Shown here in pieces: positions 61,561 through 64,000 of a stretch of 64,000 bases of DNA (position 1 is its first letter; every line of letters starts with the position of its first letter). The notes below the pieces were generated by a model. The model ran no database searches, was not told the origin of the DNA, and was given only the letters and a program-made list of their open reading frames with translations. The stretch is from contig OX155951.1 in the NCBI GenBank assembly GCA_944548615.1, forward strand, positions 20,639,974-20,703,973, read 5' to 3'. This stretch comes from Micropterix aruncella. Its lineage: Eukaryota; Arthropoda; Insecta; Lepidoptera; Micropterigidae. The position numbers were made by a program, and so were the translations under genes.

Positions 61561-62508
61561 AAACTCTAATGTATAGCCTATAATATATATTTTTTTATGT
61601 TAGCTATTCCTAGCTGTCAAATTTCAATAATGCCATTTCAATTTCAATATTTCCATAATAATCTACATCATATTAATTATATATAATAAATTTTATAATA
61701 ATGGCCCTGAGGATATTTCCATAATGGACCTCAGTACTCTATTATTTTATCCCTATCATCAGGAGAAAATAATAATAATATAAATAAGGTGTACCTACAT
61801 ACCTATAGTTTGTCGCACCGAAGGAGCTCCGGCTTACAATCGAGTCGCCCAAGGTTGTGCGAACAGTCCGCTCAGTCGTCGTCTGAAAAAACATCACATA
61901 AGGGCTCAGTGACAGCTCAAATGGAGTCAACGTGTTGCAACTATAAGCACCACGGTGAGAATGAATGGGCTGTTGCCGGATAATGGTACCAGATGAGCGG
62001 ATGGGTAGGAAAGATTCAGAAGTATGAATGGCAGAGGTTGTAAGGTTTATTTCCATCGTCATGATCAGACGCACGATACAATCAGTCGGTCGCTATACTT
62101 ATGCTATAAGTTCTTGGTGGTTCGATCCCGCGTCCTAAGTTATATTCAGACCTAGGCAGGATATTGATATTTATCTTGAGGAATATGACCTAATGTGGTT
62201 TAATCCCGCATTCCTAGCTGATGTAAGGTCTTGGGTAAGTTATAGTCGGCTCTGAGTTCGTTTTCGGTGTTTGCATGGCCGGAGTGTAGTTGCGCCTTCG
62301 CTAAAGGGTGGTTTAGGATGATTTGAGGCGTTCTAAATAGGTATTAGGGACACATAGACATAATATTTACACGTTGTTGCTATTGTAAGCATGGCGACTT
62401 ATTGAGGTTAGGTGACAGTTTGAAAAATAAAAGAAAAACACGGCGTACGTACCCGAAGTATAAAAAAAAATTAGTTCCTCCTCATTTTTTTTGCCGAGGG
62501 AAACGGTG
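61561..62508. other. remaining internal sequence of the LTR element, unassigned
   Basis: No gag, pol or env motif. The start (61570-61750) is AT-rich; 61800-62340 is mixed. A purine-rich gccgagggaaacgg just before 62509 could be the polypurine tract. Confidence 0.5.
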
Positions 62509-64000
62509 TGTAACACGAGCTCTGTGTTTTCCTGCGGGTTTTCACTATTTTCACGTATTTTCTCACATTCGTATCGAAGCCGGCGCGTGCGCATAGTTTT
62601 GACAGCTGAAGCGCCGAGTTCAGAAGCGAGCAACATTGCGGCGAGTGACGTACCAACAGACATCGCGTTGCCAGTACGACTATTGGATACGATTGCGAAT
62701 CAAAATCATGAAAATGAACAAGTCATAATTAGAGATTGAAGATGAGTCAATAAATCGTAGTTATTTGTGTAGTCGCCGAGTAAATTAATTCGTGCCTTTA
62801 TACACTCAATTTCAGCATGATACAGGAGGGAGCCGCTGCCTTCTAGCGTTGGTTATCAAATATTATAGAATTCAGGGAATAACCGGGATAAATAAGATAT
62901 GTTTTCAGTAGTGGTAAAATTCCTTTATTTTAATAAAATACATACACGCAATATTAAGCGCTATTAATAATTCCGGAAATTAGCGTTGAGATGTACGCGG
63001 GAAAATCCGATAGGCAAACCCTCATCTAGGCGGAATATTCTCGAAATCGACCGCCCTTGCTAGAACTCCTTCCATTCGAATTCGAGAAATCGTGCGAGCC
63101 AGACAAAGTCCCGGAGAAGTCCAGAACTTATAGATAGGACCCCAATATTTTCTCCGGTAAGTGTTCGTTTGATAATTGATATTGTGAGAACTAGATTCCC
63201 TGGGGCGGGCATAGCTCGACGGGAGTTTCCGGCCTTTGGGCGGCTTGTCCGGAATGTGGAGTGCCGTCTCCCTTCCGTGATGCCTTCCACTGCCTGGATC
63301 CCGTATACTGACGGATACGTTCTTCCGGCAGGGACTTTTGCAGGGGCGATTATCAGTCGCCCTATTTTCGGCGAAGCCTGAGGCGCCGCCCATGCTCTCC
63401 AGCGAACCGCCCTCAAGCAGGAACGACACTCGGGTAGCCCTTCGGCCCCGTCTCCACATCAGCAGCGGCAGTATCTCCAGACAATCGTCGGGGAGAAAAA
63501 TACGATTGCGCGGCCGCCAATACTATCTATCGTACGATAGCCGACGCATCGTACCACCAGCCTACCTGCTCGACTCCGGCTCGAAGCAGCGACCAGCCGG
63601 CCGCCGAAGACGAACGAGTGAACCCGAAAACATTCGCCGAGATCCAGGCTTACCAACCTTACCAGATCCCGAGAGTAGTACCAACCGTTCCAAGCCGACC
63701 GCGAATATCGGTGTGGCGATTCCATGCGATACGCCATATATATAGATCAAGCTAGGAGCCGACCCTGACATAAAGTCTGCATTGCTAATAGTATATGAGC
63801 ATATTACTGACCATTTGATAATTTTTCCACCTCTTTGATTATTTGATTATGTTATTTTATTGTGTAATTTGTATTTTTGAATGTTGTCGAATTAATAATT
63901 GATAATTTTAACTGATAAACCAATAGGACGATATTAATAGCTGACTGGATAATAAAGGCCACTGTTGGTAATTAACAAAATAAATCTTTTACTATTGTTA
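62509..64000 (+). repeat. right LTR, cut by the window edge
   Basis: Same sequence as 58584-60075, offset 3925 bp. The last ~76 bp are outside the window. Confidence 0.93.

Overview
The window looks like a repeat-rich, AT-rich piece of an insect nuclear genome, most likely a moth or butterfly. That is inferred from the transposon mix, from clip-protease-like and ML-like secreted protein exons with GT-AG introns, and from the absence of bacterial gene organisation. No rRNA, functional tRNA, CRISPR array or operon was seen. Most of the 64 kb is transposable elements, satellites and simple repeats, with a few host or host-like exons.

Left third (1-18.5 kb): the last exon of a serine protease at the left edge; a 3.5 kb element with ~0.7 kb inverted arms carrying a decayed PIN/XPG-like gene (4492-8019); a LINE tail; a ~225 bp satellite split by a PIF/Harbinger element (10.0-11.56 kb); an internally deleted mariner (13325-14062); copies of a GC-rich ~665 bp repeat (family A) with clear target-site duplications; and a tRNA-headed SINE (18.2-18.5 kb).

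Middle (19.7-40 kb): one long intact open frame on the minus strand (19710-22196) joins a Mutator-like transposase region to a YqaJ-type PD-(D/E)xK nuclease. It is followed by a MITE, a nested pair of family A copies (24.0-25.4 kb), a 178 bp satellite (28.9-29.5 kb), possible LTR and LINE remnants, and a striking nest of palindromes inside (TA)n tracts (35.5-37.1 kb).

Right third (39.7-64 kb): four minus-strand exons (signal peptide at 56.2 kb, body exons at 45.1, 44.9 and 43.2 kb) fit one secreted ML/DUF1091-like protein. Its last exon is duplicated and broken at 40.5-40.7 kb. The large first intron holds a 5.2 kb PHD-finger LINE inserted into an older LINE, which is also split by a 342 bp MITE. 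The right end is a young LTR retrotransposon (58584 to beyond 64000) with almost identical 1.57 kb LTRs, a partial gag and no pol.

The genes do not form a pathway. The connecting theme is repeated nesting of mobile elements, which allows their relative ages to be read.
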